Notes: a model not told the origin generated them from the letters alone. A DNA stretch of 64,000 nt from Lanius collurio (GCA_020086605.1 JACBWW010000045.1:470198-534197), one strand, 5' to 3'; counted from the first letter of the stretch, positions 1-12,521 are shown. Numbers and translations are program-made.

Positions 1-1062
1 GGGGGCGCTCCGGAGCGAGCTCGGGGAGCACGCAGTGATGGCGGCCTGAGATCCGGGAAAGGGATGGAAGAAAGGCTTCACAAACCCCCTGTGTTGGGAT
101 ACTTCGCCCGAAGTCCGGGGGGGGGCCCTGAATGCACGGGTTTGCCCCTGTCCCAGCTCCCATGTCACGTGTGCCCCATACCTGTTCCTGATTGGTTGGT
201 TTGTGTGCCCGGGGCCCGGGAAGAGAGCGGGGTTCAGTGACTGAGAGAGTCTGCCTGGGAATAAGTCTCTCTGAACATCTACTGATTTTTGCTTCATATT
301 TCCTTCCAGCGTTCATCGCTGTCTTGTGCATGTTGTAACCACTCACCATTACAACAACCCTGGGCAGCGGATCCCCATGCCCCAGCAGGACACTTGGGAT
401 CAGCAAACCGGAACAGCAGGGACAGGCACAAATCCCGGGGGGCAGATGAGATGGATCAAACTCCGGAGCTGCAGGTGGGAACTCTGGGATCTCTGGGCAG
501 GCAGGGGGTGCAGAGCTGCAGTGTAGCGAAGGCCCAGAGCGGTGGGAAAGAATTGATGGGGGCAGGGCAGTGGCGGCGCGGCTCCCAGCATGGCAGGGAA
601 AGGTGGGCTTGGGATCCCGGGGTTTTCCCTGAGGTACTGGAGCAGATGGTGAAAAGTCCCTCTTTTAGTGAGGTAGGGTGTTAAATAGGGTCCCAATAAA
701 ACAGCCACTCCAGCAAGCAGAGCTCCACTCACGATAGAAGGAAGGCAGCAGAAGGCAGAACTTCGCAGTGGTGAGGAATTCTCCTCACAGCCACCACAGC
801 TTCTCTCCCCTCTGAATGTTGAGAGCTCAAGAGAGCTAAGGGCTCCACCCAACCCGTTTTCCCCAGAATCTCATGGCATCTCTGCCCTACATGAGAAAAC
901 TCCAGGTAAGAGAGAGTAGCTAGCTGGATCCCTCACCCAAGCTGTGGCCAGTCTTTTGTCTCTCTTAAGTATCCAGTCGTTATTGTCTCCTAGCAACATG
1001 TATGGGGAAATTTCTTTAAGAGAAAAAAAACAAAAGGAGAACTCCTAAAACCCCAAAATACA
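1..1062 (+). mobile_element. Endogenous retrovirus LTR, truncated by window edge and interrupted by another LTR
   Basis: Bases 1-91 match, on the opposite strand, 6386-6476. The part after the nested LTR resumes with CCCTGGGCAGCGGATCC, matching CCCTGGGCAGCTGATCC in the second copy. The end (TATGGGGAAATTTC, A-run, ACCCCAAAATACA) matches the CA end of the second copy. The middle, about 450-930, differs strongly, so the two are distinct subfamily members. It probably belongs to the LTR family that begins TGTCTTGGTTTG, common in passerine birds; its own start is outside the window. Confidence 0.75.
92..356 (+). mobile_element. Solo LTR (class II ERV-like) nested inside another LTR
   Basis: It begins TGTTGGGATAC and ends TTACAACA, with TGTTG/CAACA inverted ends. 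It closely matches the solo LTR at 12235-12521 on the opposite strand, including the block around CCTGATTGGTTGGTTTGTG. It is flanked by CCCCTG (86-91) and ACCCTG (357-362), a 6-bp target duplication with one mismatch, and it splits the outer element. Compared with the other copy it lacks about 23 bp just before the poly(A) signal, leaving AATAAG in place of AATAAA. Six-base duplications are usual for alpha/beta-type retroviruses. Confidence 0.85.
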
Positions 1063-2043
1063 GGTAAACCAAAAACTTTTGAAATCATTCCAGGTCAGGA
1101 ACTGACCTATTTCTTCTGATTTCTTCCTCTCTTGGGTTACAAATATGGGTATTTTACATAGTTTCTTCCACTCCTGTCATGTAATGATTAGAAAAAGGGT
1201 TTTCCTTGCTCATTTTACCCCAGATATGGGATTTTCCACCTCACTTTAAAATCTGGCTCATCATTTTGTGCAATACGCTATTCAGGCTGAGAACAGGTAT
1301 TTTCATTTAAACATAGAGAACATCCATTCTGTCTTTCCTGTTCTTTATGGAAACATCTGTGAAACTAAGCAACTGCAAAATGTTGAAATTGTCCAGGGAG
1401 TGAAATTCTGAAATTCCGCATACTACAAAAATGCCATTTGCATTTAGCCTAGTGAGTTAGAAAGAGATTTAAATATAAAGTATCATTTTGGTTTCATGGG
1501 CTCAACCTTTGTACACCAGAAAATATGACTTCATGTTAATATATGATATACAAATAAACCCAAACCCAACTTTTTACTGTATGTGTTCTGTATTTTTGTA
1601 TATTTTTATACCTTAAAATGCATGCTTAAAACTCATTTAAATTATAATATAAATTATACTCATTTAATGACTTGCACTTTGATTTTGACACCTGATGTTC
1701 TAATAGGCAACAGTGGATTTTTTAATGCTGTAACCACATTGGATATAAAATTTAAAGATGAAAATGTAGGAAAAAAAAAAGCAATATAAATAGAACAACA
1801 ATGGAGTAAAGAAAAATCAAATGGGCTGCTGGCTGCAGTGCAGGGGCCCAGCTGCCCCAGGGAGGCAGCCAGCTGGGCAGCAGGCAAGTAGGCCAGGCAG
1901 ATGTCTGGCTTCTGCTGTTGGCTTTGGTGGTATTAATGTGTTCCCACAGAAAATCTTAATACCATCGAATCAGCATTTTCCAACAGAAAGTAGCTCAGAA
2001 GACTACTCTGATGGAAAATTGTTGACCCACTTTACTGGCTGCT
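1063..2043. other. Non-coding interval, nothing recognised
   Basis: AT-rich unique sequence between the left-edge LTR and the first CR1 fragment. No gene or repeat family seen. Confidence 0.7.
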
Positions 2044-2476
2044 AATCATAGAATGGTAGAATAATTCCATAGAATAATATTGGAAGGGAGCCATAAGGGT
2101 CACCGAGTCCAACCCCTGCTCCTTGCAAGACTACCTAACACTGAATCATACGACTAAGAGCATCCTCCAAATGCTCCTTGAACTCTGACAGGCCTGGTGC
2201 TGTGAAAGCCTGTTCCAGGGACTGGCTGCTCTCTTAGTAAAGAAGCCTTTCCTAATGTCCAGCCTGAACTTTCCCTGACACAGCTTCATCCAGTTTCCTC
2301 CTGTCCTATCACTGCTCAGCAGCTCTCCCTCCACTGAGGAAGCTGTAGACTGTGAAGAGGTCTCCTTCAGCCTTCCCTTCTCCAGGCTGAAAAAACCAAG
2401 TGACCTCAGATGCTCCTCCAAGTCTTAACCTCGAAGCCTTTCCCCATCTTGCTTTCCCTCCTCTGGACATGCCCTT
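2044..2476 (-). mobile_element. CR1 LINE 3' end
   Basis: The plus strand starts AATCATAGAATGGTAGAA, the reverse complement of the CR1 3' tail, and continues through GTCACCGAGTCCAACCC, CCTTTCCTAATGTCCAGCC and CTTCTCCAGGCTGAA to CCTCTGGACATG. Its 3' end faces left. It is 5'-truncated. Confidence 0.88.
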
Positions 2477-2496
2477 AAGATGAGTGCTGCACTTCC

Positions 2497-2524
2497 AAAT
2501 AAAATAATAAATAAATAAATAAAC
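2497..2524. repeat. (AAAT)n microsatellite
   Basis: AAATAAAATAATAAATAAAT-type run just beyond the 5' end of the CR1 fragment. Confidence 0.8.
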
Positions 2525-2959
2525 AAGCCCTCTCCTCCCCAAACAGGACTTTGTCTCTTTCCCTCTTGCATTACAAGCAATGTTCACCCCTATCCGCCTT
2601 CATATCAATCAGGATGGTGCAGGCCTTTACCCTTTCCCCTTCAGTCATGGCCTTTCCAAGCAAGAGCCCTGAACATATGGAGCTTTTTCTGTCACACAGG
2701 CTGGTTCCTATGTCCCAGATTTTTTGCCTTCCCTTTTCCTTCTCTCCTGTACTCCTACAGCCCTTCTGCAATGGGCCATTTCTGCAGGCAGGAACAGAGG
2801 TGTGGGTGTGCAGGGATTTAGCCTTGGCATAGTGATGCTCCTCATTCTTGGACCCTTCCTCCTTCCTCTCCATGGCCATAAGGATGGTGCCAACCTCTGG
2901 AGAGGAGCAGTACATTTTCCTGCTTCAGGGCAAGTGCTAATTTAAAGCCCATCATTTTG

Positions 2960-3420
2960 TGTATGTAGGCAGAACTGTTTTAACAAGGGCATTAATTTGC
3001 ACTTATCAGTACTGAATTTCACCTGCCAGTTCACATTGCCCAGATTCTTATTTCTGTAAGATCATTCTGCAAACCTCTGCTGTAGGTCTGGCTACTCTGG
3101 ACAAATCTGTGTCACATGCAAACTTCACCATCTCACTACTCGTCTCTTTGTTCCAGGTCATTTTGGAATTTGCTGACAGTGTTCAGCACAGGCACCTGCA
3201 GAATTGCTACTCTTAACTTTCACATACTGTTAAAATTGATATAGCACATTTTTCCTAGCCCTTGTTTCCTATGTGTAATAGAAGATTAATCTTGTGAAAA
3301 TCTAGTCCCATTAAGCCCTTTCAGTGATTCTCTTCTGTGCTTTAGCCCTGCTGGCTGCTTCCTGGTGCATTTGCCTGCTTTTGGAAACATAAAATAAGCA
3401 ATCTCTGCTTGTAGGTAGTA
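2960..3420 (-). mobile_element. Possible old CR1-like LINE relic
   Basis: Segments such as CTGAATTTCACCTGCC, GTGTCACATGCAAACTTC, TTCCAGGTCATT and AGATTAATCTTGTGAAAAT resemble, on the antisense strand, an old amniote CR1-type LINE. It is heavily diverged, with uncertain edges and orientation. This is a by-eye match. Confidence 0.4.
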
Positions 3421-5916
3421 TAGTCAAGGTCACTTGTCTTGGTTTATTTTAAATTTTTAAATTTAATCCCTTCCCATTTCATCTTAATCTGTTTCCTCGT
3501 TCTCCAGTTTCTTCGGTTAAAATGAAATACAGTTGTGGTAGGATGGTTTTTCCATAGGGATGCTGAATTTGGTAACAACAGACAATACTAGAGCAGCTCA
3601 TCAATACTTACATCTCAACTGAGGTCCTCAGGAATAAATCAAGAGCTGATTCTCTTCATCTGGGCTCTCTAATTGGTCCTCCCTCCCCCCCTCCCCCCCC
3701 AAAAAAAGAAAAAAAGGGACACTTCTGGTACTTCCAAACCTGATCTGTGAGTAATCACCCCACATGACATGACCAGCCATGGTGAAAACTGAAGTGTCTG
3801 TTTAAGGGTGGGACACTTCCCTTGCACAAATTCTGAAAGTCTGTAGGATTTAAAAGATCCTCATAAAAGCCTTGATATGAGGAAGCTGGAACAGAGTTCT
3901 CAACCTTGCCTCGGCAAAGCCAAGCCCCCACAGCATGGGGCAGGTGGGCAGGACCCTCCACGGGTGAGTATTCACCATTCACCTCCCAACCGGCCTGGCA
4001 GGGCTGCTCCATATTGACCTGTTTGGAATGAGAATTGATTTTCATAGAATTACATTGTTAATCCTCTTGGATCACTGAATTGCTGCATTATTTTCTTCTC
4101 TGGATGCTTGCAAACTCCTTGGCAAAGCTGGATCTTACTCCACTTAAAGCTCAGCTGTGTCCAGAGTTCCTGTTAGAGTTCTCGGAGAGATGGGAAGGGG
4201 CGATGGCACTGGGAAACAGGCAATGAAATACTATACAAATCCCTTCTAGTAAATCTGATTTAATACTTTTATGCTATTACAAGCTCCATTGAAAATAGTG
4301 CAAAGACTCTTAGTAAATCTGTCCCCTAGGTGCCTTATATCTGTATTTATTCTGTCTTTTAAAATTTGTCCATTTACCCAGTTCAGTTTTTGCTTCTGGG
4401 TGTTAGTTTTTATCCAACATGATTTAATTTTATACTGGGGATTGGGTTTAAAGCTTGTACCATGATATCTAAATAAGTTCATTAAATGCTCTAAGTTCCT
4501 CTGGTAACAAGTATAAGTTCATCAGCATGAAAATAATGACATCTTAAACCTATTAAATTTAAAATACCTTTATGCTTGACCCCAGAGCTCAGATATGCTA
4601 GCCAATGATAATCAAATTCCACCTGACCACTCAAAAATTCCAGAGAAGAGAAAATGAGCTGTTTTGAGGATGCCTGCGAGGCGAATCAGGCTGTCAAAAT
4701 CCTATCATTTTTGGGAGGAATTTTCATAGCTCATATTAAACTCACCAGAGTGACTGGAAACCTGGAGTAATTAAATGCTGTGGGGGGAGGCAGGATGCTG
4801 GATGTTCCTTAGCCGGGAGGCCCCTGCCAAAGGAGGAGGTTCAGGAAGGGTCCCCAACAAACCAGGGTGAGGGACTGGGGAAGCTCTGAGCTGGGAGCAG
4901 TGAAGGAGAGAGGAACTTTGGCTGGTCAGGGTGGTGAGTGGGTGGATGGATGTCCATGAGAGAAAGACAGAAATCTCTCTGGCCTTTGGAAAACCCCTTG
5001 GCTTCTCACCCAGCACCCTGACTCCTCCCCCTGCAGGGACTGACAGGGCTTTACATCCTCCTGTCCTGCTGCCTCACAGCCTGGCTCTCCACACACATAT
5101 CGCTCCCAGATTTCAGAAAGAAAACACTGTGCTTTATTTACATAAAGAGAACTGGGAGCTACTCCCAGCCCACTGGTTTGCTCCTTTCTCTATGGCAGAT
5201 GGCACTGGCTCCAGCCATCCATGGCACAGGAGCAGGTGAGCCTGGGAGGCTGGAGACAGAACACCATCACTGATTTGCACAGGCATCCCTGGGTTGCAAC
5301 GAAGGAGGGCAGAAGCAGCTGCCCCTGTACAAATCACTGGTCCCCAGCCTCAGAACACAACTGCACTGGAGACTATTTGAAAGGTAATGGCTTTTGTTTC
5401 ACAGAGGTTGGCAACAGATGGACTCTCTCACTGCACCAAGTGTGAGGGACCTTAATCCTCCTCTTATTGACATGACATATCATAATGGCTTATTTGGTTA
5501 CCTATCAAGTCACTGTGTACTTAGAAAGCTTTAATCTGTAGATTGTTTAAATAGACTGTAAAGGCTTCGCATAATAGCACATAACAGCTTCTAGCAGTTA
5601 AAGCCTATTGTGTCACGGAGTTTTTGTTGACTCCCCCCACTAAATCTAACACAAGGCGTCTAAGCAGCAAGAAGAATAGAAACCCCTTTCCTCCACAAAC
5701 CAGAGAACTGGATTGCATTCATCACCTTCCCTCTTGGATCTACGGTACTCCTTCTCCCTTCAGTGCAGCATTCTTTTGGATTCCCTCCCTGTCCTAGCTG
5801 TGAATTTTCGCAAAACCTGTAGGGATTTTACAAACCTTGAGATCTTTGTCCCACTACCCAAAGTGGCTAAAACTGGGCAGGAATCTCACAGATACTAGTG
5901 GCTGAGTGTACAGTAC
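3421..5916. other. Non-coding interval
   Basis: Unique-looking sequence. The only structure is a C-rich/A-rich run at about 3680-3717. Open frames are short and overlap on both strands. Confidence 0.65.
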
Positions 5917-6823
5917 TGTTGGAGTTTGGGGAGTTCCCGGGTTTTTTTTCTCTTGAGGAATTTTCTCCCATATATGTTACCAAGACAACAAATTGCTGGG
6001 TACTTGGGAGAAACAAAAGAACTGGCCACGGAGGGGAGGAGCCCATCTGGGGCTACTGTCCTCACGTGGGTGTGTGCCGGAGACTCAGGACTTGGTGCGG
6101 AGACCTTGGTGCGGGTTTCCTGCTGTTTTTTCCTCTCTGCTGGAGAAAACCCCAGAATCCAAACCCTGTCCTTCCCTACCTCGCTGGGAGCTGAGCTGCA
6201 GACCCTGCTGCCTCCAGCCTTCGCTGCTCTGTAGCCCTGCCTGTCCTGCCTGCCGAGACCTCCGGGGGTCCCTACCACGGCTCCACAGCTCGATACATCT
6301 CGCCTGCCACTCAGAATTTGTGCTTCTACTGCGGCCCCAGCCTGCCTGGCCAGGAGAGCCCGGACAGACCCCAGGATCAGCTGCCCAGGGAGGTTTGTGA
6401 AGCCTTTCTTCCATCCCTTCCCGGATCCCAGGCCGCCATTACCGTGTGCTCCCCAAGCTCGCTCCGGAGCGCCCCCTGCAGCCGCGGGGGAACCATCGCA
6501 CCTGCCCTGCTCACCGGGAGCCACCAGCGCCCCTGCCGGCTGTGACTGGAACTGCACCAGAGGGGAAAGGGCCTGGCAGCTGCGAGAGGCTGGCACTGGG
6601 TTTGTGCTTCTGTTTGCTGTCACCACTGTAGTTATTGTTGTTTGTTTGCCTGTTTATATATCTGTATTTTAGTAAAGAACTGTTATTCCTGTTCTTTATA
6701 TCTTTGCCTGAAAGCCCCTTAATTTCAAAGTTATAATAATTCAGAGAGAAGGGGGTTGCATCCTTCATTCCAAGGGAGGCTCCTGCCTTCCTTAACAGGC
6801 ATATGTCTTTTCAAACCAAGACA
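5917..6823 (-). mobile_element. Endogenous retrovirus LTR, about 0.9 kb, inverted copy of the left-edge element
   Basis: On the minus strand it begins TGTCTTGGTTTGAAAAGACA at 6823 and ends CCCAAACTCCAACA at 5917. The 5' portion includes the AAGGAAGGCAGGAGCCTCC block that I associate with a passerine LTR family. The 6386-6476 and 5920-6010 segments match the left-edge copy. A 243-residue open frame runs through it (5895-6626 minus), but it is GC-driven and has no retroviral domain. I could not find an exact target duplication. The family name is not assigned. Confidence 0.75.
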
Positions 6824-9800
6824 AATAGCCACATCTCACTTGTGTTCAGCAAACACATTTAAACCCACTTTCTTGCCCACCTTCCTTACCTGGTAGTGCA
6901 AGTGCTACATTGCGCCATGAAAAGTCATAATAAAAAAGGAAAACATTATATTCACGATTCTACAAGCCAGGTTCGACACGGGCATTGCATGCCTAGAAGA
7001 TGTTGTGTAAATGCTGGTTGTAGCAGACAGACCCTAAAAGGCTCTAATTTTACTGTTGTTCTAGTAATGACAGTAATGCAGATCATCAGAATACTGGCCA
7101 TTCTCTGAGAAAAGGGAATCATATGGATGCAATTTCTTAGAGGCATTTTTAATTTTCATTGTCTTTAAGATGTTCATAATTTACAGGACATTTCCCACCA
7201 GGTGAAAACAACATGAATTTTGAGCCTAACTCCTCCAAAATGATTTGATTTCATTTAAACATAGCTAATTAATTAAAATTGCTCAACAATGCACCTTTAA
7301 TGTTTAACCAAAGAGTACACCATACTCCAGCTGAGCTGCTGACTGTTTCTGTCTTATTAGCAGGCTTCCCAAATCTTAGAAAAAAGGATTTGTACACAAA
7401 TTCTCACTTCCATCTTTTAATTACACCTAAACAACTCAGCTCATTATAATTCTGCAAACATTGCTCTCAGAGCATCCTGCAATATGTGTTTAGCAGGTAC
7501 CACCAATACTTACTCCCACCCCCCTATTCGCATGTATTTCTCCATTTTTAAGTGGCAGTTCCTCAGCGGAAGATCTCAGAAAGTCATGCTGCTCCATTTC
7601 TGGCACAGTGAGCACTTTGGAATTAATTGCCAACATGAAATGAGCACTTTGGAATTAATTGCCAACATGAAATAAATACAGTGTGAAGACGTGCATTAAA
7701 ACCAAGTCATAATTAAGCAATATGGAGATTTGTTGCTGGTAATCAATAAACTCAGGGAAATTGGAAGTATCTGGGGTGTAGGTGGCATGGGGACAGGGTG
7801 TCAACGTCTCTCCCTTGTGGGGTGTTTCACCACCTGCTCCCTACTGTTTTCCCTGTGGAAGTTGTCCCTGACAGCTGAAAGCTAGCTGGGTGCTGTGGTA
7901 CCCCTGTAGAGCCTGCCTCTTCCAGCCACCCCCTGCCTTCGGGCATCTGTCCCCATGCCAGTGCCCTGCCCAGCCCACCCTGGCAACACCCCACACCTGC
8001 AACTCCCACTCAGGGGTTCAAAGTGGGGAGCAGAGCCCTTAGAGCCACATTTCTGCATGTATGTGGCTGCAGGGGCGAAGAGGCCAGTACTGCTCTGCTA
8101 GACAAGGGTGTGGCTGGATTTTGAGCACTTCCCATGGTATTTTTCCACAGTAACAGATTCCTCCCAGCTTGCAGATGGTTTGTCATGCAAAGCAGAAATA
8201 ACATCAAATTCAGTCTTAAACCATCATCAGATTGGACCTCACTTCTTAACTCAGCCGGGGGCCTGGGATGATAATTTGCCTGAAATTAAGGAATCATTTT
8301 TGAAAATGTAAACAACATCTTGCCTTGTGCTGGCCTTTTTCTGTTTACAGGGTTTGATTTCACACTTGAAAAACAAGCCCATTTCATCATCCTGGTGGAG
8401 GGATTCTGCAAGAAAGTCTTGGCTGGGTGAGGAAAATCACTAATGCCAGCCCATAAATCCTAATTGCCCCAAATGAATTACAAGATAAAATAATCTAGCC
8501 CAGTTACTAGCAACCATCATACCCATAAGAGTTTGGCATGGCAGCACAGAGGGAAGACTGCATGTGAGACACCATTCTCCACCCTCTCTCTTTCCCTGTT
8601 GCTTTTCTAAACAACTCCATTAGGATTTATACTGTTGATGTGGGATTATTCCCTATACTTCTATTTCTCATTCAAATGTACAGAAATTAATTTTCTGGTC
8701 ATAATTTCAGTACCTCTGAGACATTAGCAGGCTGGAAGTAAAAATAGAATGTCATTACAGTGTCAGGTAATGTGGATGAGTGTGACTAATAACCTGACTG
8801 TCATTGATTTAATAATCTAATAATGTCTCTGCACACTCAGCGCTCAGACTCTCTGAGTGAAGATAAAGATTTAAGCCTGGCTGAAGCTACAGATAAGAAT
8901 CAGCACCTCAGCTTTAGGGATCAGATCCAGTGATAAGCAACACATGGCTGGTATGGGGGAAGGAGCCAGCTGGTATCTAGCTCAAGCTGCACAGGAGGCA
9001 GCTTTTCCATTCCTTGGGGTGACAGCAGCAGGAGGTCACAATTCCCCGCAGGAGACACTGCCCAAACTCAAAGAGAGATGCTCACCATGTAGCAAAGGTC
9101 TGGCAGCTCTTAAATAGCTGCTGGTCTGCCGACAGCTTGGTCTATGGTTGTCTAAAATGCAAAGGAAAAGCCCAATAATGTCATCTACAACACCAGCCAG
9201 GAAAAGTCTTGCCCACAGTCTGGAAACAGGAGGTGGAGTGAAGCGAGTGGGCTTTCAACTGGGACACAAATCTTCTGAATCAGTATAATCTGGATTATTC
9301 ATTCAGAGAAAAACTGCCACAACAACTACCAAGCTCCTTACAGAAAGCTGCAGAAAGGATCTCTTTCCCTTGAGAGCATCCCTTTAGCCAGGCCCACCCT
9401 CCACCTCCTCTGATCAGCAGTGCTGGGTCTGGCCCACCCCATACTACTGATGGATGGTGGTAAAGGTGTTGCTTCACCCTGGCGGTCCCTGGATGAGCTG
9501 GGAGATGGATCTCACCCACAGAGTATGAAACCACACAGAAATGCCTGCTACTGAGACATGACACCAGGTTTATTATAATTTGGTTGGAACGGGGACAATC
9601 GATCTTCTCAAACTGCCTGTGAAAATCCCATTCCCTGCAAGGCACCTCTAGGCTTGGCCGATTTGAGCTCCATATGCTTTATTATTAATGCAGCAAAATT
9701 TTCCTGTACCTAGGACTGCACTGGCACAACAGAGGGCGAATGCACTTTAAACAAAATCTTTGACTGCAGGAGCTTCAAGCCTCTTACAGTAAGGAAGGTT

Positions 9801-12228
9801 CTGCAAATAATTCAGCTTTTTTTCAGATCATGTTCTGAAGGCCTCATCAGTCTTCCCCAACACCATTTCATCTCAAGTATATTTACTTGTTTCCAGTTAA
9901 CTTCACCCAGATAATAGGAAAACTCCCTTGGGACTTGCTATCGAAACACCCAATGGACACAAGGTGAGATTGGGGCAGCAGAGCCCAAAGATACTGTTAA
10001 GATTAAAGGAGATTTTAACTCCCACTCTGTAAATATCATTTCCCTTGAAGAGATGCAAAAATAGGAGTTAAAGTGGAAAATATCCTACATGGTTAATGAT
10101 GGGATGACTGGTGATCACTCCCCCAGGGAGGTTCACCTCCATGAAGCAGTAGAAAAGCCTTTCCAGGGATCCTCTCTGAAGTTTTCCAGCCTCGGTGAGA
10201 CTGTTTACTCTCAAAACAACGTGTGAATCCCATCTGCAAAAAGGTGGCTAAAATGTCTCCAGATCTTTTCCAGTGCCTGGTGACATTGATAATCCTTTTA
10301 GCAAAGCAGTGTCCTTCTGCATAATGGTCTGAGAAGGATTAAATGAAAGAAAGATGTCTAACAAGAAGTCAAGGAGCTACCTACCATTAGCAGCTATTTG
10401 AGTGTCAGGCAGTCTTGTTTCTGGAGATCTACCAGTGCTTTTGTCCAATCCATTCATTGCACAAAACACTATTATGAAAATAGATATCATTAGAAGCACT
10501 TTTTAATACATAAAATAGTCTTTCTTTTTGCAATTCAACTGTGTATTCAGTTCAATTTTTCTATTAAATTGTCTTACACTTCCAAGAGTTCTGAAAGCCC
10601 CAACAATAAGAAATGGGTGTTCTGATCTTCTGCATATGCCAAATTTTTGAGACAGTTAGTGTTCTTTATGTTATTTGATGCTCACACACATAAATACCAA
10701 GGGTCATTAGAAATGAACTGTCCCTGACTGTAAAATAGAAGGAGATTCATCAACTATATTGATTTTTCTCATCTATGCATATATGTAGATCCTTTGGCAA
10801 TTAGTCATTAACTAAACTGCTGCTTCATTCCTGTGAACCAAATTTTAGTTGCAGTCTCCTTTATTGTAACCGTAAGCTTTTCTTTGCACTGTGTTTCTTC
10901 ATGTAGATTAGCAGCATGGATTTGCAGGTGTATTTCTTTTACAGCTAGTGGGGTGGTTAGTTAACACGAGCTCCATAAGCCAAAGGTAAAGCTGATGGGG
11001 CAGCCTAAAGAAAACAGGATCTACATGAGGAATGGATGTGTGCCTGCCTGGGAGCTTGTGGACAGACAGCCAAAACCACGTGCAAAATTATAAAACTCCT
11101 AAGGCAAGAAAAAAACCCCCAGGTGATACACACCAAACACCTAAAAAGAACTTTGGAAGGAAAAAAACCCAGAAACTAAAAACATCAGTAATTTTATAAA
11201 ACACACAGACTACAGCCAAATACCCACCTCTCATACTAATTATCCAGGAGATTGGCAGGGCTGACTGGAATCTCTTGGGAGTTCCTGAGCACGTTTATCT
11301 TAATTGCATTCACGTGGTCGTGGAGTTATTTGATTTGATCTTGAGATATCTGACGCCTGATTTTTATGTTTATTTCTGACAGGTTTGAAGGATGCCCAGA
11401 GCAGGGATTGGATTGTGCCCATGTGCAGAGTTGTGGAAAATGTTCTTAAGGCCAAGACAAAGTCAGGTGTTAAATTTCATAAAGAAACAGGCAAATTCTG
11501 TATCTAATGACTTACCATGTAAACTTGTAGTCAAAGGAGATGATATCAATTTCTGGTTTTTTTTCAAGCACCACAGAGATGCTCCTTAAAAAGAAGAATA
11601 ATATGATTAAAATTACTGTAAAACCCCATAGGAAACATAACTTTTAGGCTTTATTTTTTCAATACTGGGACTTCTAGAACTACTTAGAAAACAATAAATT
11701 TAAAACATATTACTTTGCACTGTAACTACACACACAGAAAAGAATGCACCTAGAAACTAGCATTTTCCTGAACAACAAAAACATAATTGATCACCAACTA
11801 GCTTCATCACGTGAGAAAACCCTCAGCCAAATCACTCAGCTGCTCTAGGTTCATTACTCAGTATGTTAATGACCTCAATAAACACAACAAATGAAATATG
11901 GAATTACTCTAACCACAAATCATTACTAATTGGTACAGCAAGATTCAAGGGAAAACTATCTCTTGGAATAGTTTCCTGCAGAGTTAACCCTGGATATACT
12001 TTCAGATCTGAATCCTCCCTGCCACAGAGGAGCAGGAGCTCAGTGAGTTCTCTTGGGCTGCTCTTCCTATTTATCACATCTCATCCATCCTGACTGATTT
12101 TTTTCTTGATTCTATTTCCCCATAGCTTATTTGTCTTTAAATTCCAGGCTGATCCCTGATCATTGTTTAAAACAGGATGCAGCCAAATTCTTCAACTCTG
12201 CATTGACTGAACACCACATATTATTGTG
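6824..12228. other. Non-coding interval, AT-rich, possible regulatory DNA
   Basis: No coding similarity or transposon recognised. It contains the 32-bp duplication at 7609-7672 and several TAATTA-type stretches (about 7266-7277, 8808-8825). Regulatory function is a guess from composition only. Confidence 0.6.
7609..7672. repeat. Perfect 32-bp tandem duplication
   Basis: Two identical 32-bp units, 7609-7640 and 7641-7672. Each contains GGAATTAATTGCCAAC, so an AATTAATT core recurs at a 32-bp distance. The absence of any mismatch implies a recent duplication. Confidence 0.93.
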
Positions 12229-12234
12229 GAAAAC

Positions 12235-12521
12235 TGTTGTAATGAAGATTCTTTACAATATGTATAAGACAGTGATGAACATTGGAAGGAAATAAGAAGC
12301 GATACTTTATAGATGTTCAGAGATGTTTTATTCCTCCAGCCGCATGGCTGGAGTTCCCAGGCAGACTCAGTCACTGAACCCCGCTCTCTTCCCGGGCCCC
12401 GGGCACACAAACCAACCAATCAGGAACAGGTATGGGGCACACGTGACATGGGAGCTGGGACAGGGGCAAACCAATGCATCCAGGCCCCCCCCACCAGGAC
12501 TTTGGGTGAGGTATCCCAACA
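12235..12521 (-). mobile_element. Solo LTR of a class II-like ERV with 6-bp target duplication
   Basis: 287 bp, TGTTG...CAACA on the minus strand, flanked on both sides by GAAAAC (12229-12234 and 12522-12527). It contains AATAAA at 12327-12332, preceded by a small hairpin, CCAGCCATGCGGCTGG. No internal retroviral sequence remains, so it is the product of LTR-LTR recombination. It matches the nested copy at 92-356. Confidence 0.9.
12327..12332 (-). terminator. LTR polyadenylation signal AATAAA
   Basis: Hexamer on the minus strand inside the solo LTR, just after a short hairpin, at the position expected for the R region. Confidence 0.65.

Noticed and set aside
357..375. Possible retroviral primer-binding site after the LTR end at 356
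   Set aside because: The sequence after the LTR is the target duplication followed by the outer element. No provirus follows, so there is no primer-binding site.
400..852. 150-codon open frame on the minus strand and overlapping plus frames at 289-684
   Set aside because: They cross the boundary of the nested LTR and the outer LTR, and no domain is seen.
5895..6626. 243-codon open frame on the minus strand
   Set aside because: It lies inside the LTR at 5917-6823, is Gly/Ala/Ser-rich from GC bias, and has no Gag, Pol or Env feature. LTRs do not normally encode proteins of this kind.
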